The translations under genes and the position numbers were made by a program. A model generated the notes under the pieces. That model saw only the letters and a list, made by a program, of their open reading frames with translations, was not told where the DNA came from and did not search any database. Below, in pieces: positions 52,656 through 64,000 of a stretch of DNA of 64,000 nucleotides (the first letter of the stretch is position 1; every line of letters starts with the position of its first letter). The stretch is taken from assembly GCF_901933205.1 (NCBI RefSeq), contig NC_044572.1, positions 29,846,501-29,910,500 on the forward strand. The letters run 5' to 3'. This DNA is from Camarhynchus parvulus. Lineage: Eukaryota; Chordata; Aves; Passeriformes; Thraupidae.

Positions 52656-53423
52656 AGGGCTGGGGGGTGTTCCACTCCCCACTGAGGCTTGGGGAGCAAT
52701 GCGTGGCCCCTGCTTTCTGTTTTTGTCTTTTTTTCCAAGTCTTCAACTTCTTTTGTCTAGTGATTATTAAGGGAACTAATATAGAAGCATTGTAGTTGGA
52801 GGGAAAAAATGCAAGTTTTATGGAAGTGGGGTTTTCTGCAGATAGATTCTAACGTGAGATGAAAGGTATTATATAAGTACAGCTCCAACTTGCAGTTTTT
52901 ATGTCTTTCTGCTTACTAGCTCTGATTTGGTTTGTTTTTCTTTTTTTCAGTGTTTGGATAAGAATTGTTTTGTATAACTGGATGAATGTAATAGACAAGG
53001 AATGGGGTGGGGAGTTCTAAATGTTTCATGTTATGCAGAGGCAAAAAGCATAATGATTTGTTTATCTAGTAGATCAAATTAAAAAAAAAATACGATAGAG
53101 TTTTCTTCTTAGTTATCTTAAATGTATTTGGGACATTAAGTACTCCAGAGTTTTGACTGATTGATCTTTAGTAATGAGTAGTCCTAGTAGTATTAGAAAG
53201 CAGAGCACACATTTTAATTAAAAAAACTGGAACTATTTATGTGTTCATTCAAGGTAAACAAACAGAAAGTGCCAGAATAAGCTTTCAGAGAGGAAGTTCA
53301 TCAGAAAAGAAAAATAATCACTGAAATATTGCTTTGTGTAAAGAAGTATCTGCCACAAAGCAGTCTGCACCTCTTATTTGAAATGGAAGTAGTAAGACTG
53401 TTGTCTTCCATAGAATAAACTTC

Positions 53424-53442
53424 TTATATATATATATATATT
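53424..53442. repeat. (TA)n microsatellite
   Basis: About nine TA dinucleotides within AHR intron 1. Confidence 0.9.
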
Positions 53443-56400
53443 TGTCAGTCTTGGGATAACTGTATGTTACATGTAGTAAAATCACTGTTCTAAGTTACTT
53501 TATTGTTAAAAGTCACTTGTTTTAAAGTTTGTGGGGTTTTTTGATTGGTTGGTTTTGATTAACGTTTCTTGCAAAAGAATACTTTTTAGAAAGAGAATCT
53601 ACATCAAATGGAGGTATACATATATAAGTAATGTGGTCAGTAGACAGGAACATAATTTTTTGGGTTTCTTTTTTCCAATAAATGCTGGCTTGTTATCTTA
53701 GAAAGTTGTGAAATATGTTAAAACTGAGTGTCTGACTTTCATCCTTGATTGGTGTTCTGGATGTTTCTGTCATTCTGGTTGAATCCTTAATGCACCAAAC
53801 AAACCTCAACTAACTATTTGCTACTGGATGACAAATAGTAGCCCAGCATCAGATGAGTAGCATGTCACTGATTGAGGTTTTTTAATAAAACAACTTTATC
53901 CCTTCAGCAGTTTGAATCTTGACTGGTCTCAGTCTCTGCTGAAAGAGCCATTGGAAAGGGTCTCTGTCCTTTTAAGATTAGTTGACAATAACTTTAACAG
54001 GTTGTTAGTAATTCTTATCTGTTGTTTCCAAAGAAATCATCAGCTGAATTTTCAGTAATTGCAAATTCCGTGTGGGAAATAAGAGTAAATTCTTAGAAGT
54101 ATTTTTTAGTTACTAAAGTAAATAAAGATATACTTTTTAGGATTCTATTACTTGCTTAGTTTCATAACTGATTTTATATACCTGGCCTCCACTGAGTGAA
54201 ACCCTGTGCATAGGAAAAAGATATGTTATTGCATGTATTATTAAATATGAGATGAAAAATATTCAAAGCTGAGAAGATGAAATCCATTAGTTAGGTGGCT
54301 TGTATGTTTTTCCTTATATCCCTCTTTCCTATGGCATAAGATAGTTCTGATGAACTAATAGTTAGGGGTTTTTAACAAATTAGGTTTTTTTAAAACCTCT
54401 CTCTCTGTAGTGTTCTTTTTGCACATTCATTTATTCTCTGATTTCATTTCATGCTTCAGTCTTGTTATTAAGGTATCATGCTTTTCAATGCTTGGCTTTT
54501 CTATTTTTTCCCCCAGTGTTTTATGTTGTTATGAACAAAATAAACTTGTTCTCTCTTTGCATTTTCTCAGAAACTACTAAAATTTCCATCTAAAATAATA
54601 CAAATGAGCATGTAAATATTGAAACTTAATTTGGCCTTTTGATAATAATTAAGACTCCAGTAATTGTGCACTTTTTAAACATTTGGGGTTAATGCCTATA
54701 AAGGTGCACATGATGAGCATGTGTAGTGAAAACTTCTAATTAAGTATGCTGTAGTAGACCTGTGAAAACAGCAGTCAGCTGGTGTTGTGATGGAAATGCT
54801 TTAAAATTATTAAATCAAAAAATTAAGTGTTCTTGCTTGCCTTGCAGCTCTTGGGTGACAAGGGTTGTAGATAAGTCCAGAGGCAGTGAGTGTACAGAGA
54901 CCTCTGGCCTTTGGTTAGAGAATTCAGATTTTCTGTGAAAGGTAGAAGATTAAGAATGGAAAGATCAGCTTAAATACATTCCTTCTTTTGGTCTTTTTTT
55001 TTTCTTTTTTCTTTTAAATAAAACACGTACATGGATTTAATCTTGACATAGCACATAATTTGCCTTGGAGACAATTTTCTGCATTGAATCTGGGCTGTCT
55101 TTAGCATCAAGGGCTTATATAAATGGATGGAAAATGGTTAAGTTGCTGCTTATGCCCCCAGCATTTCTGCCCTCATTCCCATTGTCACTGACGGATCTGT
55201 TTTTATATAGTGAATTTTAGTTGGGTGACAAGGGGGAAAAGTAGGGATAATCGGTGTTTGATTTGGGGGAGAGAATATGGCAAGATTTATGATGCAAATA
55301 CTGGTAACTTAGTATTCAAAAATACTTTCAGCTAGATAAAAGTAAGAGAATCTTTAGAAAGTAAATGTAAAGTAGAAAAACAATCACATCTAAATTTGAT
55401 GAGATGACTGCAAGTTGAACATAGTTTTAGCTGCTTGGTCAATTTGCAAGTTTAAAGCAAAGCAGGGTACAGTTGTTAAGATAGAAAAGCCTGTTACTTA
55501 GTGCTGATATATTTTGTAAAGTTTGCATGTCTTAAATGGTTTCTATGAGGTCCTCTGCTTTTCAGAAGCAAATCACTTTGATTTGATAGTAGTTAGCTGT
55601 TCACTGGTTGTTATACAACTGTTACATGCTTAATGTTTGAAATTTGTTATTTTGTTTCTACATTTAGAAAATGTCTAATACATAAAAATATTAAAGAAAT
55701 ACCCCTTAAATGTTGCTGCTAATATTTGATGAATTTTAACTTTATTTTTTAAGGGCTGTATGTAAGTTTTGCTAATTATATGGCTTGTACAAATTAGTTT
55801 TCTACCAGCATAAGATAATATGAAGGAAACCTTGCTAAATTATTTAATATTCACTTGGGAATATGGGAACTGCTGATGTCAAAGTCATGATTTGTGACCG
55901 AAGCACCCATCTAACCAAGTAGTTAGTCATCCATTGACACTGATGATGAACCCATGGTTTTTTTTGAGAGAATTTTCCTAATTCTTGATTCAACTGTTTT
56001 GCCCACTTTTCAAATGTTTTTAGGCTAAAGCACTACTAATTTATGATGTTTATTCTGCAGTAAGTTTAACTTTATCCATCTGGGAAGTGATTTCTGCTGA
56101 TACATTATATTTCTGTCTGTTATCAACATTTTGCATTATGGCGTCTTTGCATTTCCAGGCTCCACATAAGGCTCCTTTAATGTGGAAAAGGGCAATTGTA
56201 GCGCTGGGGAGCAGGCAGCCAGGCTGATGTGCAAGTTTTTGACAAAAGCGACAATTGAATAAGCCATGGCTGTAAAAAGAAGGGATTTGATTTAAACTAA
56301 CAAGAGGTGTAATTGAAACATAAAGTAAAAGCAAGCTAAAAATAAGAGTGTCCACTCTATCGGTACTCATTTGACTGAAAATACAAGATGAAATTACTTT

Positions 56401-56651
56401 TCTGTATGGTTTACTTCAAGCAGTGGCAAAAATAACCGTTGGATCTTTTGCAATTGCTCATCATGTAATTGATATAAGGATGACAGTTGGGAGCAGATTA
56501 AATGAAATACTGAAGAAATTAGCTGCTGAATGTCTTTCTGCTCAGTACTTTTGAGTGATGGCTCTTGCAGAACCAACATTTCTGTGAGAGCAGCACAAAT
56601 TGATAAATGCTGTAGATCTCACGTAGAACTGCAATACTGGAAAAGTGACAA

Positions 56652-56658
56652 TGACTCA
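56652..56658. promoter_or_regulatory. AP-1 consensus (TGACTCA)
   Basis: An exact palindromic TGACTCA is followed closely by a CTAATTAG homeobox-like word, inside an intron 1 stretch that reads like conserved regulatory DNA. A 7-mer is expected by chance several times in 64 kb, so weight comes only from its setting. Confidence 0.3.
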
Positions 56659-57562
56659 CTCTCTAATTAGAAGACTGTTTAATAAAGAACATAAAATGTT
56701 CTATGGCTTAGGCAGATAAATTATTTGGTTTCAATATTGGCTTGTAATGACTAGTTGTCATTTAAATGAGTGGGGGTTTAAACCTTTTCCCAGACTTCTG
56801 GTATGTGGGAAGGGGTGAGTATCCAAGTATCTGGAATTGGAGCTCAGGGTGGATATGAATGGAAAATAGCAAGTTTACAAAAACTTCATTATGTAATTCA
56901 TAACACAAAGATTTTTAAATTGTTCTTTGTACTGTACAAAGGCATGCTTTTGCCATGCTGTACTCAAATGAAGCACCTTCAACTGCGAGATGACTTAAGA
57001 GATGAGCTCACAGTGTTTCCTGCAAAATTTTACATACTGGCTGAGCTATATTTCATGGTTTTTAGCATAGTTTTGAATGCCTAGGAAGTTATTAAAACTT
57101 TTGTTATATTCAATTAATACTAGCCTGTTCCAAACTGATAAAAATTAAGGACATCCGTGAGAAATTGTTATTGAAGTGAAAAAGTGTACCGTCAAATTTA
57201 TTTGTACACAAATATTACTGCAAGTTATCGGTATATTTGGAATACTAACATTTGGGAGAACTCAAGTGATATTTGACTGAAAGCATAGGAAGATTTTTAT
57301 AAAAATTGCTGAATCTAAAAGGTTTTGAATATTCATTCAAAAGTTCAAGTAGACATTGTAGCTCAAACTGCTTCATTGTGTGTTGGAGGGGAGATTAGGC
57401 CATTTTAGGTTATTTTTTTTCCCCCAATGGGAAACAAAGTCACTCGGGAAAACATTTTGGTTGTTACAGTTTGAGACAATATGTAACATTAGGCACAGCA
57501 AATATTTGCCTTCATTTTGGAAAGGAGCTGACGTTTACATGGTGTTTGTTTTTCTGCCGCAG

Positions 57563-57750
57563 TGTAAAGCCGTCGCCAGCTGAAGGAGTCAAATCCAATC
57601 CCTCCAAGAGACACAGGGACCGCCTGAATGCGGAGCTGGACCGCCTGGCGAGCCTGCTGCCCTTCCCTCAGGATGTGATCGCTAAGTTGGATAAGCTGTC
57701 AGTGCTTAGGCTTAGCGTCAGTTACCTGAGAGCAAAAAGTTTTTTTGATG
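57563..57750 (+). CDS. AHR: AHR exon 2 (basic helix-loop-helix region)
   Basis: This exon completes codon 19 (AT|T, Ile) and encodes residues 20-81 plus one base of codon 82. The basic region [12 protein letters not shown] (30-41) has Ser33, His36 and Arg37, which by alignment are the residues known to contact the GCGTG half-site. Its KRHR also forms the second half of the bipartite nuclear-localisation signal. Helix 1 is about residues 38-51, the loop carries LPFPQD, and helix 2 is [20 protein letters not shown] (58-77). The leucine-rich stretch from about residue 47 to 69 corresponds to the known export signal. The acceptor is CCGCAG and the donor GATG|GTAAGC, leaving a phase-1 junction after FFD, as in other vertebrate AHR genes. 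Differences from the usual sequence are Ile19 (usually Thr) and Ala42 (usually Thr, as in LNTELDRL). The PAS-A, PAS-B and transactivation exons lie beyond the window. Confidence 0.97.
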
Positions 57751-58634
57751 GTAAGCATTGGGAATTTATTTGGGTTTGAACTGCTTGTAAAATTCAGTTT
57801 ATACTGTATGTTGATTTCAGCTGTTTAAGTGCTTAAAACTGTTAAATTTATCTGCATTTTAATGGCACCTGCAGTTGCATGAATATATACAATGTAACTG
57901 TGTAAAGTAAGCTTTCCACTTTCTTGAAACCAAATGTAACTACTTATATTTCACTTAGGTCGCCAGTCATTCAAAGCTTTGCATTTGGAAGTAATATTGC
58001 CCTTAATGAGTCCTTCAATCCTTTTCATCAGACTGTCAAAGATACCCAAGAGATTTCTCTTTTCCCCCTCAGAAAATTGCCTCAGTAAAACTATTACTGT
58101 TTCAAAATATGTCATAGGACTTCCCATCCAGCTGTATTTTGCTTAATGATTCATCAAAAATGACTTTGCTTTGATACAAAGTGATTGATAGTGCCCCTTC
58201 CTAAGGTTTATTGCAAAGGTGACTTGTAAAGGATAGAGGCAAAATCTTTCCTGTGTCCAAGCCCTGATTAATGCAGGACATGAGGCATTAAAATGACAGC
58301 TAAGATTCTGCAGTTAGGTGGGCAGGTGTGCACTGACCCCAGTTGTGGCCAGGGCAATACAACAGCACTAAGAGTAGTCATGGGGTCAGAAGTGTGTGTC
58401 CTTGGTCACCTCTGAGCTGGCCAAGGAGCCCTGTCCCTCTCTCTCCTTCACTACCTGAGCTGCTCTGTAGGGTGGGATTCACTGCTTGGCTTGGTGCCTG
58501 TTTCTTGAAAGGCAGGAGTAGTCTGATCCTATTCATTGCAGGAATAAAGCAAATAATTGTCCTTTTCTTTTACCAGTCACTGAGGTTTTACAGTTATTAT
58601 ATTGAAAATGAAATCTTATTGATCAGCTGTAGCT

Positions 58635-58669
58635 AAAGAATCTTGATTGCAATGAAGTTGATATTAAAT
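58635..58669. repeat. 35-bp segment repeated at 60,779-60,813
   Basis: A 35-base stretch starting AAAGAATCTTGATTGC occurs identically, in the same orientation, 2.1 kb downstream. This is too long to be chance; one copy is a recent local duplication. Confidence 0.93.
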
Positions 58670-60234
58670 TTCAAGTTTTCTTTGACATTAAAATAACTGC
58701 TGTCCTCATCAGTTTAAGATTGTCTCAGCCTTCAAAACATGGATGAAAGGATTCAAGAAACCTGTCTAAAATAGTTCCATGTTTTCCTGCAGGAATACAG
58801 AATGTTAGTTTTCATTTATTGTGTTACCTGGCTTCAGTTTATTAGTGCATATGAATTTATATTCTGTTTTATTGTTTGAAGAATATATCCAAGTGTCTTG
58901 ATTTCTGTGATTGTTCAGGACAATTCTTAGTATGAAGTCTAACCTCTAAAGCTAGAGCTAACCAAATATTTCTAGCTGTGCTTTTTTCAAATGCAAATAT
59001 TTTCTCCCATCAAATGAGGGTTCTCTTGGCACATCAGTTTCATGAACATCTTTGCAAGAGGTTATCTCAGACTGCTGTAAAAAATTATTTTACTTGTCTA
59101 TGTTCTCTTGGTGAATTGAAGAAGTTCTCATCTCAATTAAATGTGTTTTGTTGTGGGTGATTTAATAATATTTTCTGAAATAATTCTAAGATTGCAAGTT
59201 TTTCTCTTACTTGGGATAAAGTGGTAAAAGTAAATCTTAATTTCTCATCTCAATTTCTTGTGCAATGGGACTGCTAGGTTTTTATTCTTCCTGCCTCTTC
59301 CCCCCAGTTTGCACTTGAAGGTCCTGGAATAAAGTTTAAGGCTATTATTTAGAGTTTAAGTCTATGATTTCTCTACAGGGAAAAAAAGAATAGATACCTT
59401 CAGTAGAAGTTGTCTTAAAGGGTTTTATTAGCAGAAAACGTCTTTTTGCTACTTCTTTTCAGATCTTTGTGTTGTAGGACTGCAAATTAGGTTAGTATCA
59501 GTCTCCATCTGAAGGTATTTAAAGATTAACATTGATGACTTCAGTGAAGATAAACAAAAGTAACAAATTTGTGACTGACAGAAGAGTGAAAATTAGATGT
59601 TTATACTATTTTAAATGTCTTTTATTCCATGGAATCTATTTTAGTAAAATTCACCATCAAAAAGAAAAATTAGTACTTTGAAGGACAGAATTAGCAAAAA
59701 AGCCCTGAAAAGTCCCTAGGTTTGATTTTCGTGCTCTGTCTGTGCAGTGCTTCTCAGAATGGCTTTTTTGAAAGAGCGTTTTGTGTGGTAGGATATATGT
59801 GGACAAACATGTAGAATAAATCTGACAAATGCAAGAGGGAGCACTGATTGTCACCTTGAGTGCCCAGGCTGAGCCAAGGCTCCACTTTATTAACGCAGCA
59901 TGCTGAAGTGAAGGGAAACGCTAAATGAATAACAGGATGCAAATGGGGGGTGTGTAAATTCCTGCGGAAAGTAAAATATAAACGCGTAATCATATGATCT
60001 TGCTTGAAAGGAAACCCAAGTTTTTGCTGTAACAATAGATATTTTTTTCAAAGAAAACACTTGCATTTTTCCAAGTTTAAATAATCTAGAGTGAATGTCT
60101 GTTTTCTGAAGGCGGAAGTCTGTGGGGAGAAAAAGAACTGTTTCGTGAAAGGCATCTCAAAGAGTTACATCCATTTGAATAAATGTGCCTCACTTAAATG
60201 TCTACAGGGTTTCTTTGGTGTTACTTAAAAGCTA

Positions 60235-60235
60235 A

Positions 60236-60285
<50 letters not shown>
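60235..60285. repeat. (TG)n(TA)n compound microsatellite
   Basis: Several GT steps lead into about a dozen TA dinucleotides, ending in CATATAA: a compound dinucleotide repeat in AHR intron 2, likely polymorphic. Confidence 0.9.
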
Positions 60286-60706
60286 TTAAAAGAACACCTT
60301 CATTTCCCCTAGTTATTAAGATGGTAGAGTGGTACAGAATGTTCTCTGGAGCTAGAGACAGGTGAGTTTTTCTGTAGTGCTTACTGAAATATGGTAGACC
60401 TCTGCATGCTTGCCATATTTCAGGTTGTAGGAAATAGTTGTGCGCATTTTACTCTTCCACAGCCTCAAAAGATCTTAGTGTTGGTGATTGTATTCTGTCG
60501 AGCAGTGGCTTTTGATTGTTGTTTTTTTGTTAATGAAGTTATTGTGCTGCTAAGTGACTCTTTACACACACTACAGTTTAGTGTGATCAGGGTTGTTTCA
60601 AGTCCACATGATGTCAGCAGGCTTTCTGTATGCCCATATCAGGCACCCTGGCATGCTTTTATATGTACAGATTTCACCGTACTCAAGAAGGAAATTGTAG
60701 TAGTGG

Positions 60707-60782
60707 ATTAAAATAGTGAGTCTCAAGTCTGTTTCTTTATAAAGATTAAAATAGTGAGTCTCAAGTCTGTTTCTTTATAAAG
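60707..60782. repeat. 38-bp perfect tandem duplication
   Basis: A 38-base unit starting ATTAAAATAGTGAGTC is present twice head to tail (60,707-60,744 and 60,745-60,782) with no difference seen. The second copy runs directly into the 35-bp segment shared with 58,635-58,669; the two overlap by four bases (AAAG). Confidence 0.93.
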
Positions 60783-60813
60783 AATCTTGATTGCAATGAA
60801 GTTGATATTAAAT
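60779..60813. repeat. Second copy of the 35-bp segment from 58,635
   Basis: Identical to 58,635-58,669 and abutting the tandem duplication. The joint position suggests that both arose in one replication-based event. Confidence 0.93.
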
Positions 60814-62816
60814 ATGTGTGGCAAGTCAAACCTAAAAAGTGGTTTAGGGTGGTGTCACTTCTCAGCTGTGCACTTCTACCTGCTGTACTGAAGTGGATTA
60901 GCAGTCCTCAAAGTCAAGCAGGTTAGCTTAAATCACTGCTGGAGTGTTTATTTTGTGCATGTAAGATACTTTCTGAAAGTGGCTTAAGGCAAGCTTTTTA
61001 TATATAAGAGACTGGGATGAATCAGGCAGGTGTCTGCTGACAATCACTAAAGCCTTTGTGTGTTGTCCTGGTATTATTTCAATTCATTTTGCTGTTAAGT
61101 GCCTATGTATGTGTGCATTCAGCAGTGAAAAATATAAAGTAGAATGTGGGACAACAGCTCTTTGTGTGGATGCAGGTTAGTGTGAGCTCAGCTTCTGGAG
61201 CACAACTGGACAATCATTTAGGCATAGCCTGTGTTCCCCATGCACTAAAGGAAAAAGCCCTTTTGCCTCTAGCCTTGGTCACTGGTTATATGATGAATTG
61301 ATAATCACTTAAGTACTTTCCTGTGGTAAAGAAAAGCATTCATAATTGTTCTTGGGATTTTGGTGAAACAGATTAAAGGGTTAAAAGTAGAGTTTGTATG
61401 ACTGATCACTTTTTTAATGTTAAGGGCATGATTTTTTTCTTTATAAAGGTGTACTGAGAGTAAAGGAGTGGCTTGCAGAATCTAAAATGAAGTAGCTGTG
61501 CTATGTGTGCATATCAATACATTAGAAACAAAATTCAGCATGTTGCTTATTAATTGTCCTTTCATCCATTTCACTAAGAATTCCTGTGGTTTAAAGTATT
61601 TGGGTTTTTTTTTCCCCTCTTGCTTATTGGGCAGTATTTTGCATTTATAGAAGAAAGTTTCTGCTCAAAATTAGTTTAGAATTGGTTTCTTATGTAGGAT
61701 GCTAGGGATTCTGGCAAGCACAACAATAACAAAATAATTAAGATTTATTTTTTCCACTAAGTTTGCATAGCCTTTTTTCTTTAACTTTGTAATATAATTA
61801 ACACACATTCCTTGGCATCATATGGCTTAAATTTGCAGTGCAGCCATTGTCATCACATAGAATATATTTTTTGATAATGTATTTTTCCTGTCATGCCCAC
61901 TGTTCTATCATGCTATGTGCTGGAGAGAACAGACTGCATGTGGTTCCTGTTCTGGAGAGTATAGCTAAGATGTAGAAATGGGAAAGACCTGCAAAGTGGG
62001 AGACAATGTGTTTATTCTGTCACCCTGAGAAGGGCAGCAACATTTTGCCAGTGTAGCAGGTATAGATAGCCCTTCTGCCGAGTGTCAGGTGGTGGTCTGG
62101 AACAGAAAACTGAAAGCACAAAAATTATTAAAACGCAGTATCCCAGTAAGACCAGGATAATACAGTCCTGACTTTCTTGTATTTCAGACCGCTACCATCT
62201 TTGCCTGCTGTGTGTCTCTAATGCAGTTATCCTTGTGTATGTTTTGAAGGTGTGACTTCCCTTTCATGTTATACCTTCTTTCCCTGCTCCTTTTGCTGCA
62301 TTCATAGATACTTGATCTCCACACCAGGAAAAGCTACAGCCTTGTAGCGCAGTGGAGTTAGGCTGCACTTACTGCTTTTGAGTGTTTATGTGGATGCTGT
62401 ATAGGAATTTGCTGCTGCCAGCAGCTTCTAGTGGGTCTGGCTAGTATTACTTGATTCATGACTGTCTTGAGCCATTTTTCTACACCCAAGGTAGAAAATA
62501 CCCCATAGTTTGGTTGTTCCCTAATTACTTTCTGGTATCTGGTATTTTATACAATGCACATGAAGTAATTTTCACAGTTTTGAATGTGCTTCTTTGAATG
62601 TTGTCTGAGAGTTGGAGGAAAAAAAATATTGGGGAAAAAAAACCCAACCCAAACAAACCAACTCTGTTTCCTTTTGTACTGTCTTCCCCCTGGCCCAAAT
62701 ACAAAATTAATAAATTAATACAAAATATGAACTTTGGAATTGTATTATTATTACAGTATCAGACTACAATACAATTCATGTTATTTCCTAATCCATGCTT
62801 CTTCTTTCACTGCTTG

Positions 62817-62819
62817 TTT

Positions 62820-62851
<32 letters not shown>

Positions 62852-62863
62852 CTTTTTTTCTCC
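62817..62863. repeat. Poly-T tract
   Basis: A nearly pure T run with a few C interruptions, over 40 bases. The phenylalanine-rich frames across it are artefacts of composition. Confidence 0.92.
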
Positions 62864-64000
62864 AAACCTCCCCCCTTCTCTCCAATCCCCTGAGATTCAC
62901 ACTGGCCATTTGGGACTGTCTACTACAGACTATTTTAGCCTGTATTTTACGTAACAGATGATAAGTAGGGATTTAAGCTTTGAAGTCCTAAATTCTGATC
63001 TTCAAAAATGATGATTAGAGCCATGTAGCTGTGACATCATTCTAAATCTCAAAATATGTATGTTTCCACAATCTTAGCTTTTATTTTTAGGAGTGCTGTG
63101 TCACTGAGCATCTGATGCAGCTGGGCAGCTCTATACCCCCGTGGATTGATGCAATTTAATATAACCCAAAGGGAATATCTAAGATTGAAAATTCTGTTTA
63201 TATAAGAAAGTAAGAACTTAAAATGTTAATGTATTTGTAGTATAAGAGGAGAAACCAGATACAAATGCTAACAATTAATATGTTCTTTGGATTTTCTTTT
63301 CCTATTTATTACATTCTGGTATTTCAGTGATTGATGTTAATCATTGTTAGAACTCCCTTTGCAAGGAAGGGAAATGAAAGGTTATCTCTTCTTCTCTGCC
63401 CTATGTGTACTATTTAATCAAAAGCATATGAAAAGTCAGTGTAGGAGCCTCTTATGTTCCACAAAGCTGTTGTAAATTTACTTAAAAACCCAGTCCCAGT
63501 ATGCAGAGCATTTGTTATTTCTCTGTCGGCCTTGTTAATAGGGAGATTAGTTTTAAGCATACTGTTCTGGGCTTTACTCAGGATTCCCAACTCTTGTTTG
63601 CAAGGTCTGAGCCTAAAATATAATTTATCCTGTTCTAGCAACATCAGTGTTCTGGAGATTGACACTGTTGTATGACATTGAAACCTAGAACAGGTAGCAA
63701 GATAAAAAGCCTAGGCTTAGGAAGTACCACTGCTTCTCTGGCCTTGTGTATTACAGGTCTTTTTATCTTTGCTAACATTATTGCTGTACTGTAGCACCTA
63801 AAGATACGAGGATTTGGAGCTTTTTTGTTTTGTAATACAAATCACCACAATTGTTGTTCCCTCCTCCAATGACAGTTTGAGTAAAGAATTATAACTGGGC
63901 TCTCAACATCTGTCTTCGATGGGCTTCATGATTCATCCATCTGAATTTGTAGAAGTATGGTTTGCTTGACTATGACCTTAGAAATATGTCCTAGTTATTT

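Larger units (their letters stand above)
49959..57562 (+). other. AHR: AHR intron 1
   Basis: This 7.6 kb intron begins GTAAGC and ends in a pyrimidine-rich TTTGTTTTTCTGCCGCAG acceptor. A branch-point candidate CTGAC lies at 57,528-57,532, about 30 bases from the acceptor. The first 500 bases belong to the CpG island. The rest is AT-rich, with a CTCF-like site (52,641-52,655), simple repeats, and a stretch at about 56,050-56,700 resembling conserved non-coding DNA. Minus-strand frames of 106 and 61 codons in that stretch have no recognisable domain. I see no additional exon. Confidence 0.88.
57751..64000 (+). other. AHR: AHR intron 2, 5' portion
   Basis: The intron opens with GTAAGC and runs past the window end. 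I looked for the next AHR exon (start of the linker to PAS-A) and found no matching frame. Plus-strand frames such as 60,391-60,711 (106 codons) and 62,598-62,954 carry no AHR or other known domain; the latter includes a poly-T tract. The intron holds a compound microduplication (58,635-58,669 and 60,707-60,813), a long TG/TA repeat and a candidate conserved patch near 59,880-60,000. Confidence 0.85.

Noticed and set aside
56050..56370. 106-codon minus-strand frame in intron 1
   Set aside because: No domain and no splice signals. The conserved-looking texture of the stretch is better read as non-coding regulatory DNA.
60391..60711. 106-codon frame in intron 2 as AHR exon 3
   Set aside because: The translation does not resemble the AHR linker or PAS-A, and the start lacks a phase-1 acceptor joining to exon 2.
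62598..62954. 118-codon frame with a poly-Phe stretch
   Set aside because: The Phe run is the poly-T tract, and the frame lies inside AHR intron 2 with no exon signals.
1..64000. CRISPR arrays, operons, tRNA or rRNA genes
   Set aside because: I saw no regularly spaced repeats with unique spacers, no ribosome-binding-site spaced gene series and no cloverleaf-like sequence. The window is vertebrate nuclear DNA.

Overview
This is a stretch of vertebrate nuclear DNA, most likely from a bird. Two things point that way. First, two spliced coding exons encode the N-terminus of the aryl hydrocarbon receptor with the short avian AHR1-type start (MNPNVTYASRKRRK). Second, there are two decayed solo LTRs of an ERVL-like class that I recognise as common in avian genomes. 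The rest is AT-rich DNA without operons, bacterial-type genes, tRNAs or rRNAs. Almost all open frames of 60-160 codons look like chance.

Layout. Positions 1 to about 47,840 are intergenic: AT-rich, with scattered simple repeats, two solo LTRs in opposite orientation (20,644-21,212 minus; 26,255-26,820 plus), a few perfect hairpins, and no coding exon I can support. From about 47,850 to 50,460 lies a dense CpG island that opens with a GC-rich tandem array of 30-36 bp units and ends just past AHR exon 1. Its core (about 49,200-49,900) looks like a TATA-less promoter: tandem Sp1/GC boxes, a YY1-like ATGGCG element, and one xenobiotic-response-element match. The AHR start codon is at 49,903, and exon 1 codes to 49,958, followed by GTAAGC. 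Intron 1 runs 49,959-57,562. Exon 2 (57,563-57,750) encodes the basic helix-loop-helix region. Intron 2 starts at 57,751 and continues past the window end, so the PAS domains, ligand pocket and transactivation domain are outside this view.

How it fits together. The only gene supported is AHR on the plus strand. AHR is a ligand-activated transcription factor that pairs with ARNT and binds GCGTG-containing response elements. The window supplies its promoter, 5' leader, nuclear-localisation signal, DNA-binding basic region and helix-loop-helix. The most interesting extras are a long in-frame upstream ORF stopping 12 nt before the AHR start, a response-element match beside the presumed initiation region, a CTCF-like site in intron 1, a compound microduplication in intron 2, and several stretches that read like conserved non-coding elements. 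I found no convincing new biological system. Repeat-family and conservation statements rest on pattern recognition, not on a search.
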